Assembly: GCA_963763485.1 (NCBI GenBank)
Contig: CAVXOW010000001.1
Span: 124,001 to 188,000, forward strand
Direction: 5' to 3'
From: CAWCKS01 sp963763485
GTDB taxonomy: Bacteria > Pseudomonadota > Alphaproteobacteria > Rhizobiales > Xanthobacteraceae
Length of the DNA stretch: 64,000 bases
The translations under genes were made by a program, and so were the position numbers. Shown piece by piece: positions 39,816-49,487 of the stretch; within the stretch, counting starts at the first letter, position 1, and each line of letters begins with the position of its first letter. A model generated the notes under the pieces. That model did not search any database. It was not told where the DNA came from and saw only the letters and a list, made by a program, of their open reading frames with translations.

Positions 39816-41144
39816 TCACTCGGTCTCGACCGCGACACGCAGGTCGGACGCATCGACCGACTGCCCGAGGTTCGCGCGCAGGCGCTCGTGATCGAGTTCG
39901 CCTTCCCACCACGACACCACGATCGCCGCGACGCCGTTGCCGATCATGTTGGTCAGCGAGCGCGCCTCGCTCATGAAGCGGTCGATCGAGAAGATGATCG
40001 CCATGCCCGGCACCAGCGCCGGATTGACGACAGGCAGCGTCGCCGCCAGCACGATGAAGCCGCCGCCGGTAAAGCTGCCGGCGCCCTTCGAGGTCAGCAT
40101 TGCAACAAGAAGGATCGTCAGCTGCTGGTTCAAGGTCAGATCGACGCCAAGCGCCTGCGCGATGAACAGCGTCGCCAGCGTCATGTAAATGTTGGTGCCG
40201 TCGAGATTGAAGGAGTAACCGGTCGGCACCACGAGACCGACGACGGACTTTGAGCAGCCGAGCCGCTCGAGCTTCTCCATCAGCTGCGGCAGCACGCTTT
40301 CCGACGTGCTGGTGCCGAGCACGATCAGGATTTCGTCCTTGATGTAGGCGAGATATCGCAAGATGCTGAAGCCCGCGATCCAGGCGACGAAGCCGAGCAC
40401 ACCCAGGACGAAGATCGCGGCCGCGGCGTACAGCAGCGCGATCAGCCCGATGAGATTGCCGAGTGCCGCCGGGCCGTAACGTCCGATGGTGAAGGCCATG
40501 GCGCCGAACGCACCGAGCGGCGCGGCGCGCAGCACGATGGCGATGATGCCGAACACGGTGCGCGCGGTGTCGTCGATCAGGCCGCGCAGCCGCGCCCCGC
40601 GCTCGCCCAGCGCCTGCAGCGAGAAGCCGAACAGCACGGCGAACAACAGCACCTGCAGCATGTCGCCGCGCGCGAGCGCGCCGACCACGCTGTCGGGAAT
40701 GATGTTGAGGACGACGTCGACTGCTTTCGCCGCCTCCGCCTGCCTGGCATAAGTCGCAACTGCGGCTGCATCCGGCTTCGCCACAAGGCCGTGCCCGACC
40801 GGAAACAGGTTGCCGACGATCAGGCCGATCAAGAGCGCCGCGGTCGAGATCACCTCGAAATAGAGCAACGCCTTCAGGCCGACCCGCCCGACCTTGCGCG
40901 TATCGTCGACATGCGAGATGCCCGACACCACCGTGCAGAACACGACCGGCGGAATCACCATCTTGATCAGCTTGATGAAGGCGTCACCCAGCGCCTTCAC
41001 CCAGTCATTCGTCGCGAACGACGGCCACAGCCAGCCGACCACGACCCCAAGCAGGATTGCGATCAGGACCTGGATATAAAGGCTGCGATAGATGGGCTTT
41101 GTGCCTGCCGGGACGGAAACCGAAGCGTGCGTGAGCGATGACAT
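39816..41144 (-). CDS. dctA: C4-dicarboxylate transporter DctA (DAACS family)
   Basis: The 442-residue membrane protein has about eight helices and reentrant loops. It opens LYIQVLIAILLGVVVGWLWP and carries TSTSESVLPQLMEKLERLG, the sequence PTGYSFNLDGTNIYMTLATL and TSKGAGSFTGGGFIVLAATL. These are hallmarks of DAACS-family H+/Na+-coupled uptake of succinate, fumarate and malate. Glutamate or aspartate carriers of the same family are the main alternative. No dctB/dctD sensor pair adjoins it. Confidence 0.92.
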   Translation of the reverse strand: MSSLTHASVSVPAGTKPIYRSLYIQVLIAILLGVVVGWLWPSFATNDWVKALGDAFIKLIKMVIPPVVFCTVVSGISHVDDTRKVGRVGLKALLYFEVISTAALLIGLIVGNLFPVGHGLVAKPDAAAVATYARQAEAAKAVDVVLNIIPDSVVGALARGDMLQVLLFAVLFGFSLQALGERGARLRGLIDDTARTVFGIIAIVLRAAPLGAFGAMAFTIGRYGPAALGNLIGLIALLYAAAAIFVLGVLGFVAWIAGFSILRYLAYIKDEILIVLGTSTSESVLPQLMEKLERLGCSKSVVGLVVPTGYSFNLDGTNIYMTLATLFIAQALGVDLTLNQQLTILLVAMLTSKGAGSFTGGGFIVLAATLPVVNPALVPGMAIIFSIDRFMSEARSLTNMIGNGVAAIVVSWWEGELDHERLRANLGQSVDASDLRVAVETE

Positions 41145-41165
41145 TCTCTGACCGATGGCTGCGCT

Positions 41166-41226
41166 TGATGGCAGCAGTTGTTTCGGCCAGCCCTAGCGTG
41201 TCATGCGCAGGCGTTCGTCATTCGAA
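41166..41226. repeat. Dispersed 61-base intergenic repeat, copy 1
   Basis: This segment matches 48742-48802 at 58 of 61 positions in the same orientation. It lies just upstream of dctA (about 22 bases from its start) and before the lipase gene. No open reading frame or terminal repeat is visible, so it is probably a small non-autonomous element or repeated regulatory sequence. Confidence 0.75.
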
Positions 41227-41488
41227 TGGCGGAGGATGGTGCAACCGCTAGGCGGTCATCGCCCGCGAAAGTCGAAGACGGGTGATCCGTGGTCGCCACA
41301 CCCGTGTGACAAGTTTTTGAAAGAGTGTTCGCCGAAAGCCAGGAATTCCGAGGCGTCTTCTTCCTGTTCGACAGGACAGCGCAGCAGTTGCACCATTCGC
41401 TATAGGCCGGTAGCATCAGTTTCGCGTTCTTGACGCGAAAGTTGTTCGAGTTCGCCGCGCTCGGCGAATGCGTACCGATGGGGGGATC

Positions 41489-42508
41489 ATGACCACCAAA
41501 CATCTTCGCATTGCAGCCATCATAGCGATTCTCTTGCAGTGCGGCGCCGGAGGCTTGGCTAACGCCGGATCGCCAGACAACAGCGCCCAGATCGGTACAA
41601 ACTTTCCCGACCACTTCCCGGTGATCCGGAACTTCTATCTCGGCATACCAACAATCGGCTTCGGTTCGAGTGTCGGCCGCGTCGAGCACGTCCCGGTGAT
41701 CTTCCTCCACGGCAACAACGATTCTCCATTCCCGACCGCATGCAACCCCTTTGGGCGCATCCAGGCCTTCGCACAATTCTTCCTCGATCACGGTTACCAC
41801 CCGAGCGAACTCTGGGGGCTGGGTTATCAAGGCGATCAGTGCGACCTGGCGCAGGACAATACCCATCGCTCAGGCGTCTCGCACACCACTGCTGCGGCTG
41901 TCCCGATCCTGCGCGAGTTCGTGCAGGCAGTTCTCGATTTCACTGGCGCCAGGCGCGTCGACATCGTCGCCCACAGTCTCGGCGTCACCGTGGCGAGGGA
42001 ATGGATGCTGCAGGACAATGCCTATCGCAAGGTGCGGGCGCTCGTCGCCATCGATGGACCCAATCACGGCATCATTGACTGCTCGCCCGGCCCGGGCAAC
42101 TTCTACCAGTTGCCGAGCGGTGGAGGCTTCACGCCAAGTAGCGCGGTGTGCGACGAGTACGGTTCCGACCACACGCAGTTGCTCACGGTACTGAACGGTG
42201 CGGGCGAGACGCCGGGTCCCACGCGTTACCTCGTCATCCGCAACAAGCCAGGAACACCCGACTTCGTCTACAACAGCTTGGCGGATGGTGTCCTCCCCGG
42301 CGTTCCCGCCGAGGATCGCAACGGCAACCCGCATGATTTCACCGCCAGCGCTGGTCTCGCCGGCGCCGAGACAATCGACCTTGCCGGCCAGGGGCAATTC
42401 GACCCGATCCTCTCCACTGCCCATCTCGGGATCCTGAACTCTCCCGACACACGCAACGCGGCACTGCGGTTCTTGACCTCGCTGCGAGGCCGGGCCGATC
42501 AGGATTAG
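41489..42508 (+). CDS. Secreted lipase/esterase of the alpha/beta-hydrolase fold
   Basis: The 339-residue protein has a signal peptide (about residues 1-26, ending LANAG) and an alpha/beta-hydrolase core. The oxyanion-type segment VPVIFLHGNND is followed by the nucleophile elbow VAHSLGVTV with Ser163, and a C-terminal histidine in STAHLGIL. This fits the extracellular EstA/LipA-type lipases. The ATG at 41489 follows GGGGGGA at 6-10 bases. Several cysteines suggest disulfides in the mature secreted enzyme. The substrate chain length is unknown. Confidence 0.82.
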   Translation: MTTKHLRIAAIIAILLQCGAGGLANAGSPDNSAQIGTNFPDHFPVIRNFYLGIPTIGFGSSVGRVEHVPVIFLHGNNDSPFPTACNPFGRIQAFAQFFLDHGYHPSELWGLGYQGDQCDLAQDNTHRSGVSHTTAAAVPILREFVQAVLDFTGARRVDIVAHSLGVTVAREWMLQDNAYRKVRALVAIDGPNHGIIDCSPGPGNFYQLPSGGGFTPSSAVCDEYGSDHTQLLTVLNGAGETPGPTRYLVIRNKPGTPDFVYNSLADGVLPGVPAEDRNGNPHDFTASAGLAGAETIDLAGQGQFDPILSTAHLGILNSPDTRNAALRFLTSLRGRADQD

Positions 42509-42794
42509 AGCAAAGTCAGCGCGGAGGGGCGACATCGACGCCGTGTGTTGCGAACGAAGTCCGACCAGGCCAGTGTGCGCCACCCGGTTCAGTGGATTCG
42601 TGTGCAACTCAAAGAGGATCGTGTGGCCACGGCAGTGCGAACCTCGTGGTCGCCTCGGACCGGCAGGAATTGGCGGGCAGACACCCGCACGAGGTCAGGG
42701 CAATGTCACGGCTTTGCTGATCAACGAAATCTTCGGCGCTGAATTCTTGAAAAAACCCCTTCCGGAAGACGACCACGTTACATCGCCTCGTTTC

Positions 42795-44078
42795 TCAAAC
42801 CGCCACCTGTTTGGATTGGCGTGCGATCGCCAGCGTCATAAGAGCCGCACCAATGCAAAGGAGGCCGGCCACGAAGAACGCCGGCAAGTAACTTGCGAGC
42901 TCGGTCCGGGACAGCCCGGCGCTGAACGCCGCACTCGCGGCGCCGAACTGATGCCCGGCATAGATCCAGCCAAATACGAGATTGGCGCGCTCGGACCCGA
43001 ATTTTTGTGCGGTGAGCCGTACCGTGGGTGGCACGGTTGCGATCCAATCGAGCCCGTAGATCATTGCAAACAGCGACAGGCCGTAGAGCGAAAAATTGGT
43101 GAACGGCAGGAGCAGCAACGACAATCCACGCAAGCCGTAGTACCAGAACAGCAGATATCGATTATCGTAACGATCCGATAGCCAGCCGGACGTCGTCGTG
43201 CCGACGAAATCGAACAGCCCCATGGCGGCAAGCAGGCCGGCGGCCTGAACCTGCGGAATACCGTAATCGACACACATCGGAATGAGGTGCACCTGGATCA
43301 GACCGGTGGTGCTGGCGCCGCAGATGAAAAATGTCGCAAACAGAATCCAGAACACCGGCTGCTTTGCCGCATCACGCAGAGTGCCGAGCGCCGTCGCTAT
43401 AATCGGCGCCGAGTTGCGAGGTGGCGCACGCAGCGGCTCCGCACCCGTATCGCCGAAGGGCCGCAGGCCGACGTCAGCAGGATGATCGCGCATCACCATG
43501 GACACGGCCAAAGCCGCCAGTCCGAGCATCCCGCACATCAGTCCCAGGGCGATCCTCCAGCCGAAATGCTCGGTCAAATTGGCGAGTAGTGGAAGAAACA
43601 CCAACTGGCCGGTGGCCGTGCTTGCGGTGAGAATGCCGACCACGAGTCCACGGCGCGCCAAAAACCATCGCGTTGCAATGGTGGCGCCGAGCACGAGTGC
43701 GGTCATGCCGGTGCCGACACCGACCACCACTCCCCACAGCAGCATCAATTGCCAGACCTTTGTCATCAGCAGCGAAAGCAACAGAGCCGAAAGCACGACG
43801 ACCAGCGCCAGGCGCGTGACGTTGCGCACTCCGAAACGATTGTGCAGGGCAGCGGCAAAAGGCGCCATCAATCCGAACAGGACGAACCGGAGTGACAACG
43901 CCGAGGAAATCTCCGCGGTGGTCCAGCCAAATTCCTTTTGCAACGGGACGATAAAGACGCCGGGCGCGCCGACGGTGCCGGCAGTGATCAACGCAGTCAG
44001 GAAGGTGACGGTGACCACAGCCCAGCCGTAGTGAATGTTCTTGCGGGCGAGGACGGCCGAGGGCCATTGCGAGATCAT
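42795..44078 (-). CDS. MFS transporter, oxalate/formate- or monocarboxylate-type
   Basis: The 427-residue protein has 12 predicted helices. It begins KNIHYGWAVVTVTFLTALIT and contains GLVVGILTASTATGQLVFLP and SGWLSDRYDNRYLL. The HYGW opening is typical of the MFS group containing oxalate:formate and monocarboxylate carriers. The ATG at 44078 is chosen because the first transmembrane helix begins shortly after; the frame is open for a further 123 codons without similarity. Divergent from the GNAT gene. Confidence 0.85.
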   Translation of the reverse strand: MISQWPSAVLARKNIHYGWAVVTVTFLTALITAGTVGAPGVFIVPLQKEFGWTTAEISSALSLRFVLFGLMAPFAAALHNRFGVRNVTRLALVVVLSALLLSLLMTKVWQLMLLWGVVVGVGTGMTALVLGATIATRWFLARRGLVVGILTASTATGQLVFLPLLANLTEHFGWRIALGLMCGMLGLAALAVSMVMRDHPADVGLRPFGDTGAEPLRAPPRNSAPIIATALGTLRDAAKQPVFWILFATFFICGASTTGLIQVHLIPMCVDYGIPQVQAAGLLAAMGLFDFVGTTTSGWLSDRYDNRYLLFWYYGLRGLSLLLLPFTNFSLYGLSLFAMIYGLDWIATVPPTVRLTAQKFGSERANLVFGWIYAGHQFGAASAAFSAGLSRTELASYLPAFFVAGLLCIGAALMTLAIARQSKQVAV

Positions 44079-44438
44079 ACGATACTGGGTCCGAGTTGGA
44101 GGGCCGGCGAAGCAATTGCTGATGCGATCGTGCTCGGCTAATTTGCTTGCTAGCGCGACGAGGCAATGAGGTAGCGCCAGACATTGCCTTGAACTCGGCC
44201 AAAAGACCTTGGCTTTTGCTTCGTTTGTTCTTCGGGAAAGCTTGATTATTCCTCGCGATTGCACGCGATTTGCTGTTCTGACAATCGCGGGCTTGTCACC
44301 AACGTCGCATCCGTAGCGACAAGCTGACCAGCGATTGATCCTGAGCGGACTTCGCGCAAGACGTCGTTTCACAGGGTGGTTGCTTTCGATACAACTCGAA
44401 ACTTCACCGGCCCAACTGGATCCGCTATCCTGTGCGGC
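44079..44438. other. Divergent intergenic region
   Basis: This 360-base region between the MFS gene and the GNAT gene should contain both promoters. No gene, strong hairpin or recognisable operator is visible. Base composition is somewhat lower in GC than the flanking genes. Confidence 0.4.
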
Positions 44439-45029
44439 ATGGAACAACGGGCGTTTGTAATCCGGCCTGCACAGGCTAACGACGGCGCGGCGGTAGCGGC
44501 CGTTTATGGCCCATACGTGCAGGACACGGCTGTGTCATTCGAGGTCGAGCCGCCTGCTGGTGCGGTGATGACAGAACGGATCATCGGCACAATGGACACC
44601 CATCCTTGGTTGGTTGCCGAGCGAGAGGGAGTTGTTGTCGGCTTTGCTTACGCAGGTAAGCACAGCCAGCGGGCGGCATACCGTTGGACGGTGGACGTGA
44701 CGGTTTATGTTCGCGACACCGAGCGCCGCACCGGCGTCGGACGCCACCTCTATCAAGTCCTGCTGGGGACCTTACGGCTGCAAGGCTTTCGTTCCGCCTT
44801 TGCCGAGATCGTTCTCCCAAATCCGGGCAGCGTCCGGCTACATGAGTCCATGGGCTTCAGGCACGTCGGTATCCACAATGACATCGGCCACAAGCTAGGA
44901 CGCTGGCATGACATAGGCTACTGGCGCTTAGGTCTAGCCGACAGCCCCGAGCCTCCAAGTGAGCCCGTACCCTTCGCTACGCTTATGCATACGCCAACGT
45001 TCGACGACTTGCTTACCCAAATCAGCTAG
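44439..45029 (+). CDS. GNAT N-acetyltransferase, phosphinothricin-acetyltransferase type
   Basis: The 196-residue protein has the GNAT acetyl-CoA motif TGVGRHLYQVLLGTLRLQGF and the family-typical segments FEVEPPAGAVMTERI, YRWTVDVTVYV and RLHESMGFRHVG. It closely follows the layout of PAT/Bar and methionine sulfoximine acetyltransferases, which acetylate glutamine analogues. The native substrate is probably an amino acid analogue, but this is by family only. Confidence 0.88.
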   Translation: MEQRAFVIRPAQANDGAAVAAVYGPYVQDTAVSFEVEPPAGAVMTERIIGTMDTHPWLVAEREGVVVGFAYAGKHSQRAAYRWTVDVTVYVRDTERRTGVGRHLYQVLLGTLRLQGFRSAFAEIVLPNPGSVRLHESMGFRHVGIHNDIGHKLGRWHDIGYWRLGLADSPEPPSEPVPFATLMHTPTFDDLLTQIS

Positions 45030-45803
45030 AAGGGGGCACCGAGCTACGGTCCAAAATCGACGTTCGAGCGAGGGTCCGCTGTCCGCACGACGCAGGCGGA
45101 AGCTAGGTGCAAATCTCTTTGCATGTCGTTTCATGGCGCGCACCGGATATGGCCCGGCCTAGTCGGCGAGGTCGTGTTTTGGTGGGTAAAACGAAAGTTG
45201 GGTTTTTAGCGAGGCCGCATTACATTGGCCGCGCAATCAAACGAGTTTGCTGCTTAACGGCTCGCCTCGTCTAAGCCGACCGCGCATAACTTCGATTCAA
45301 TTCTTCCATTCGTTTGAAAGCTCGCGCACGGCCAGTACTTGATCGACAAGGTGGTCGTCCGAAAGTTGGCGAAACATGATTTGATGCAAGCGTTTGATTG
45401 ACCAGGTCGCCTGCGGCCGCGGCGCCGGTCACCGAAGCCAGCGAAACGACTTCAACGCTGATCTGAGCGAGTGCGTCAGGATCAAAACCTCGCTGACGCT
45501 CTTCGCCAATCGAAAGATTAGGCCGTGAACCCATCAACTTAGTGGTCTAACGCGACGATGGCCGCTTTGCTCACAAAGCGGCCGAGATCGTGCGGCGGCG
45601 CAATATGTCGCGATGGGCCAAAATCTGATGCATGCACCGCGTCAAAGCATCGCGCCGCACTGAGAGCCCTCAGTCGATACAGGGGCCAGTCGCGGTTCCG
45701 GGGCCCAAATGAATCCGCTGCGTTGCCAGATTTGGGTCGCTTTGCGACCGAGGTCACATCCGAAGGTCGTCGAATCGGCGGGGGCAAAACACCATGGGTT
45801 TCC
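45030..45803. other. Long intergenic region, no supported gene
   Basis: About 770 bases separate the GNAT gene from a secreted protein gene. An 88-codon frame on the minus strand (45537-45271) has no recognisable domain and no good ribosome binding site, so it is left uncalled. The only clear structure is a perfect palindrome at 45560-45583. Confidence 0.4.
45560..45583. repeat. Perfect 10-bp inverted repeat
   Basis: GGCCGCTTTG (45560-45569) and CAAAGCGGCC (45574-45583) form a perfect stem with a 4-base loop. No T run follows on either strand, so it is not an obvious terminator. It could be an operator-like palindrome or a small repeat. Confidence 0.5.
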
Positions 45804-46556
45804 ATGTCCGGTTATTTCCGATCTTGCTTCGCGGCTCTCGTTCTCACAGGTCTCTCGACGTTGCCTGCATCCTCGAATCCTATTGCTGACCTGTTCGGCA
45901 CCGCTCCGAAAGAAGTCACTGCGCCCGCTCCCGCTCGGGAGGAGTGCTTGTCGCAACCCGGTAAGTTGACGGCTGACGGCCAACACTGGGTCTATCGTTC
46001 CGAGGGCCGCCGCAAATGCTGGTTCCAGACCGCCGAGGGGGTAGTCGGCGCCGTGAAGAAGCCGGTGGACCGTCATGCTGTGAAGCAGCGTGTTACGGCT
46101 CGCGAGAGCAGTGAGGCCGCGCGTCACAAGCGGCAGGCCGGTGAGGACGCGCATGCGGAGATACTCCGCGCCGCACCGACGGAAAAGTCCCAGCCGACGC
46201 CCTCCGCGCCCGAGCTCAAGGTAGCCGACACAGCTGCCGTCCCAGCTATTGTGGCTCCGGAGCTCGTGCCGCCGGCCCCCATTGTCGACCCCGCGACCGA
46301 TCAACTCACGCCCGATCGTCCCACGCCGCGCCGGGTTCATGTGGAGACACTCGCGGCACCGCCGCCTGCCGACAATACAGTTGGTTCATCTGCGCGCTCG
46401 GCAATTCACATCGCATTTCCGCTTGGCGAGGCCGGCGATGATAGGCGGGGTTGGACGACAACTCAGCTCGGCATGCTGTTAATGGCGCTAGGGCTTGTGT
46501 CCCTCCTAAGCTCGAGCTTGCCTATGCTCGTCGGATTATTTTCTCGATCCGAGTAA
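45804..46556 (+). CDS. Secreted/membrane protein of unknown function
   Basis: The 250-residue protein has a signal peptide (about residues 1-25; FAALVLTGLSTLPASSN), then a conserved-looking block QPGKLTADGQHWVYRSEGRR with a following Cys-Trp. A long Pro/Ala-rich stretch follows, and a single C-terminal transmembrane helix (about 220-244; LGMLLMALGLVSLLSSSLPM). The HWVYR-x-KCW block recurs in short secreted alphaproteobacterial proteins of unknown role. No function is assigned. Confidence 0.65.
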   Translation: MSGYFRSCFAALVLTGLSTLPASSNPIADLFGTAPKEVTAPAPAREECLSQPGKLTADGQHWVYRSEGRRKCWFQTAEGVVGAVKKPVDRHAVKQRVTARESSEAARHKRQAGEDAHAEILRAAPTEKSQPTPSAPELKVADTAAVPAIVAPELVPPAPIVDPATDQLTPDRPTPRRVHVETLAAPPPADNTVGSSARSAIHIAFPLGEAGDDRRGWTTTQLGMLLMALGLVSLLSSSLPMLVGLFSRSE

Positions 46557-46612
46557 CGAGCTCAAACAATATCGGATTTGCCAGCCTACGTTCGGCGTAA
46601 CGAGTCCAAACG

Positions 46613-47142
46613 ATGCATGCAGATGCCGAAGAAGCCCGGATCAAAGCGCTTCTCGAAGGCTGGGCGGACGCTGTTCGTCGGCACGACCTTCCCGCCATTC
46701 TTGCGCGCCACGAGCGAGACATGGTGATGTTCAACTTGCCGCCGCCACTTCAGTGCAGGGGCATGAAGTCTACGAACGGACCTGGGATTTGTTTTTCCGT
46801 TATCACAAGCCCAGTGCAGCCTTCGACTTTCGAGAACTCGCCGTTACCGCAGGCGCGGACGTCGCGTTTGCGGTCGCCATCATAGCCGGGGATAATCCCA
46901 TGGCTGATGTCCGCTCTGCACCAAAAGCAGCAGTCCTGCACGGTCGAACTGGGCGCATTGTGTTCGGCCGGGCGACAATGGAAGTGTCAATCATCTGGAC
47001 AGCCGCATCGGTGGCGACGCGTTACGACAAGCTTGCCGTCAACTACCTAGCCTTCGTCCAGCTTGCGTCAATAAGGCTATGGCTGCGCATTAATGAGTAC
47101 GCGCCCTGGGCCAGCACGACTATTCCAAGCCAGCGCGTCTAA
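46613..47142 (+). pseudogene. NTF2-like (SnoaL-type) gene, frameshifted and decayed
   Basis: The first frame encodes EARIKALLEGWADAVRRHDL and MFNLPPPLQCRG. The continuation is found in another frame as HEVYERTWDLFFRYH, FDFRELAVTAG and DVAFAVA. Adding one G to the GGGG run at 46757-46760 would join the two. After about residue 90 the sequence no longer resembles the family and runs into the 3' end of the convergent regulator gene. It therefore looks like a real pseudogene, although a sequencing error could explain the first break. Confidence 0.7.
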
Positions 47143-48718
47143 AACCTTCCAGATAATGTTCGCGATCGACGTCGCGTTTTATGGGCATGTGGGTCGCGAT
47201 CCAGGCCAATGTGATCTGCGGCTGCGCTCGGCGCAGTTCGTGAAGGGCAGCCGCAGCAACGTCCGTTAGACCGCTCATGCCGGCTGCCGCGGTAAGCACG
47301 CGATGTGCCCCGACAAGATCATGCCGCTGTCGCAAAGCGTCGCGGCTGAGCCGGATGGCCTCACCGTAGTCGCGGCCAACAAAGCGGGCATACGCGGCCA
47401 CGCCGCAATAACGCGCGGCAAAGGGATCACGGGGACTGAGGCGCAATGCGTGGCGCGCCTCTCGGTCACCGTCCTCCCAAAGCCCGCAAAAGGTCAGTGC
47501 TCTGCCATAGTAGGCGCGTGCCAAGGCAAAATTTGGGTTGAGCCGGAGCGCGAGGTCGTACTCCGCGATCGAATCGTCAAAACGACGATTGAACAGACAG
47601 ACGCTGCCCAGGGCATAGTGCGCCCAGGGATCTTCGCTATCCGCGCGGATCGCAGCGCATGCGGCTCGCTCGGCCACCGGTACAGCCCCGGCCATCTCCT
47701 CCCAACCCATGTGACCGCCAAGGGCATGGCTGGCCGCAAGAACCCCCAGGGCCTGGCCATAGTTCGGATCGATGCTGATTGCTTTCTCCAGAAGCGCTTG
47801 AGCAGCCACGTTGTCCTGCCGCGTAACGCGCCAATAGTGGGAAAGCGCTCGCATGACGAGATCCCATGCGTCCACATTGTCCGGTGCCTTCCGACAAGCG
47901 CGGAAGCCCTCTGCGGTGTAGAGCTGGGGCTCGATTGCGGCGACGATCGCCTGCGTGATTTCATCTTGCACTGCGAATACGTCGGCAATGTCGCGGTCGT
48001 AGCGCTCCGCCCACAGATGGCCGCCCGTCGCGACGTCATTCAGCTGGGCGGTTATGCGCACACGCTCGCCCTCTCTGCGCACACTCCCTTCGACGACGTA
48101 ACCAACGCCTAGTTCGTCACCGACTTGCTTCAGGTGAACAGGCTTGCCCTTGTAAGAGAAGGAAGAATTGCGAGCGATGACATGAAACCAGCGCAACTTC
48201 GACAGCGCCGTGATGATGTCTTCGCTGATTCCATCCGAAAAGTACTCTTGCTCGGGCCGGTCGCTCATGTTGACAAAAGGCAAGACTGCGATTGCAGGGC
48301 GATCGCTCGCTTGCAGAGCAAGCGCCCCAGGTCCACGTGGATCCGACGATGCGCTGGTTTCGGCCCTCGAAATCATCAAGGGGCTTTCTCTCGTTTGGGT
48401 CTTCCCCTGATCCGTACTCACGTCTCCGACGAAACGAACGCCCCTGCGTGAGAGCGTCCGGATTAATGTCTGCTCCTTGCCGCTGTCACCGACTGCCTTG
48501 CGGGCTGCGTTGAGCCGGCTTGTCAGGGTGGACCCCGAGACGATCCGGCCATCCCAAACGTTGGCGATCAATTCTTCCTTGCTCACGACGCGGGCGTGAT
48601 TTTGCACAAGGAAGACCAGTAGGTCGAAGACCTGCGGTTCGACAGCAACGCCATCACCGCCACGCGCGAGTTCGCGCCTGTCGGTGTCAAGCGAATGATT
48701 GGAGAAGAAGAACTGCAT
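47120..48718 (-). CDS. Winged-helix transcriptional regulator with TolB-like and TPR regions
   Basis: The 532-residue protein begins with an OmpR/PhoB-type DNA-binding domain (residues 1-100; VVSKEELIANVWDGRIVSGS and TLIRTLSRRGVRFVG). A TolB-like N-terminal segment follows (about 138-260; AIAVLPFVNMSDRPEQEYFS), then a tetratricopeptide region to the end. CadC-like and adenylate-cyclase-associated regulators share this layout. There is no kinase receiver domain or transmembrane helix, so the signal is probably sensed through protein contacts. The target genes are unknown. Confidence 0.85.
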   Translation of the reverse strand: MQFFFSNHSLDTDRRELARGGDGVAVEPQVFDLLVFLVQNHARVVSKEELIANVWDGRIVSGSTLTSRLNAARKAVGDSGKEQTLIRTLSRRGVRFVGDVSTDQGKTQTRESPLMISRAETSASSDPRGPGALALQASDRPAIAVLPFVNMSDRPEQEYFSDGISEDIITALSKLRWFHVIARNSSFSYKGKPVHLKQVGDELGVGYVVEGSVRREGERVRITAQLNDVATGGHLWAERYDRDIADVFAVQDEITQAIVAAIEPQLYTAEGFRACRKAPDNVDAWDLVMRALSHYWRVTRQDNVAAQALLEKAISIDPNYGQALGVLAASHALGGHMGWEEMAGAVPVAERAACAAIRADSEDPWAHYALGSVCLFNRRFDDSIAEYDLALRLNPNFALARAYYGRALTFCGLWEDGDREARHALRLSPRDPFAARYCGVAAYARFVGRDYGEAIRLSRDALRQRHDLVGAHRVLTAAAGMSGLTDVAAAALHELRRAQPQITLAWIATHMPIKRDVDREHYLEGFRRAGLE

Positions 48719-48741
48719 GCGTGATGAACATTCCCCGCGCC

Positions 48742-48802
48742 TGATGGCAGCGGTTGTTTCGGCCAGCCCTAACGTGTCATGCGCACGCGTTCGTCATTCG
48801 AA
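48742..48802. repeat. Dispersed 61-base intergenic repeat, copy 2
   Basis: This matches 41166-41226 with three mismatches in 61 positions. It lies just upstream of the regulator gene that reads leftward from 48718, the same position relative to its neighbour as copy 1 has to dctA. Confidence 0.75.
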
Positions 48803-48980
48803 CGGGGGACGAGTTCCTTGAGCCAAGCTCTGTTGTTGCCGTCATCGCCCGCTCGCTGCGATTTTCACTTGACGCAATAAATCATCTAGTGTAGATACAG
48901 GCTGTTCCGGCTAACCAGAGGGGCGTTAGGCCATCGTCGCTTTGCGCGGGCCGGACCACGGTGGACCTAGTCTCCATCGT

Positions 48981-49091
48981 GCAGGGAAAACCGGATGTCG
49001 GTTGAACCTTGCGGTGAATGAAGCTTGTGTGCCTTTCTGCAAAACATCGCACACAGGGCTGCGGGTGCGGCTGGCATCCGGTTTTCCCTGC
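48981..49091. repeat. Element bounded by a perfect 17-bp inverted repeat
   Basis: GCAGGGAAAACCGGATG (48981-48997) and its exact reverse complement (49075-49091) flank 77 bases. No transposase is present. The size fits a small non-autonomous element or a Bradyrhizobium intergenic repeat. Confidence 0.7.
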
Positions 49092-49487
49092 GCCCTCTTG
49101 GTTCAGAGAGCGCGAAACGAAGAGCGAAGCTCGGGCACACCGTGCCGCGGGCCGATTTCGTATGTTCTCTCCGGTCGTCCCCCGCGAAGGCCCGCATCGA
49201 TACGCTGCGGCGGAAATGAGACGGCCAATGATGATTGCCTTAAACACTTTCGGCCGGCTTCTCCCGATGTCACTGCTCTGGGGTTATGGGTCTCCGCGTT
49301 CGCAGCGACGACTGGACGAGGCCGCTCCCAAAACCTTGCGAAAATGGCCTAAAACCAGCGAAAGATCAGGAACTTGCGCGGCACCGGTGGCCCGCCAAAA
49401 TCGGCAGCGCGCAAAAGCCGTTCATTGTCCGACCTGCCAATTCGGCTACTATCGTCTCGCGTCACGAAGATCAGGACACCCTGACCG

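Larger units (their letters stand above)
48719..49487. other. Repeat-rich intergenic region before the selenocysteine island
   Basis: This region of about 770 bases separates the regulator gene from the amidase gene pair. It contains a dispersed repeat (48742-48802), a 17-bp inverted repeat (48981-49091), and repeat-derived open frames on both strands. Peptides such as GAGKTGCQPHPQPCVRC on the minus strand are typical of false genes predicted in a Bradyrhizobium repeat. No real gene is supported. The amidase promoter is probably in the last 150 bases. Confidence 0.55.

Noticed and set aside
41201..41866. 221-codon minus-strand frame opposite the lipase start
   Set aside because: No domain; overlaps a well-supported secreted lipase and the dispersed repeat.
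48882..49247. 121-codon minus-strand frame with GAGKTGCQPHPQPCVRC
   Set aside because: It lies in an intergenic repeat; such peptides are familiar false predictions in Bradyrhizobium genomes.
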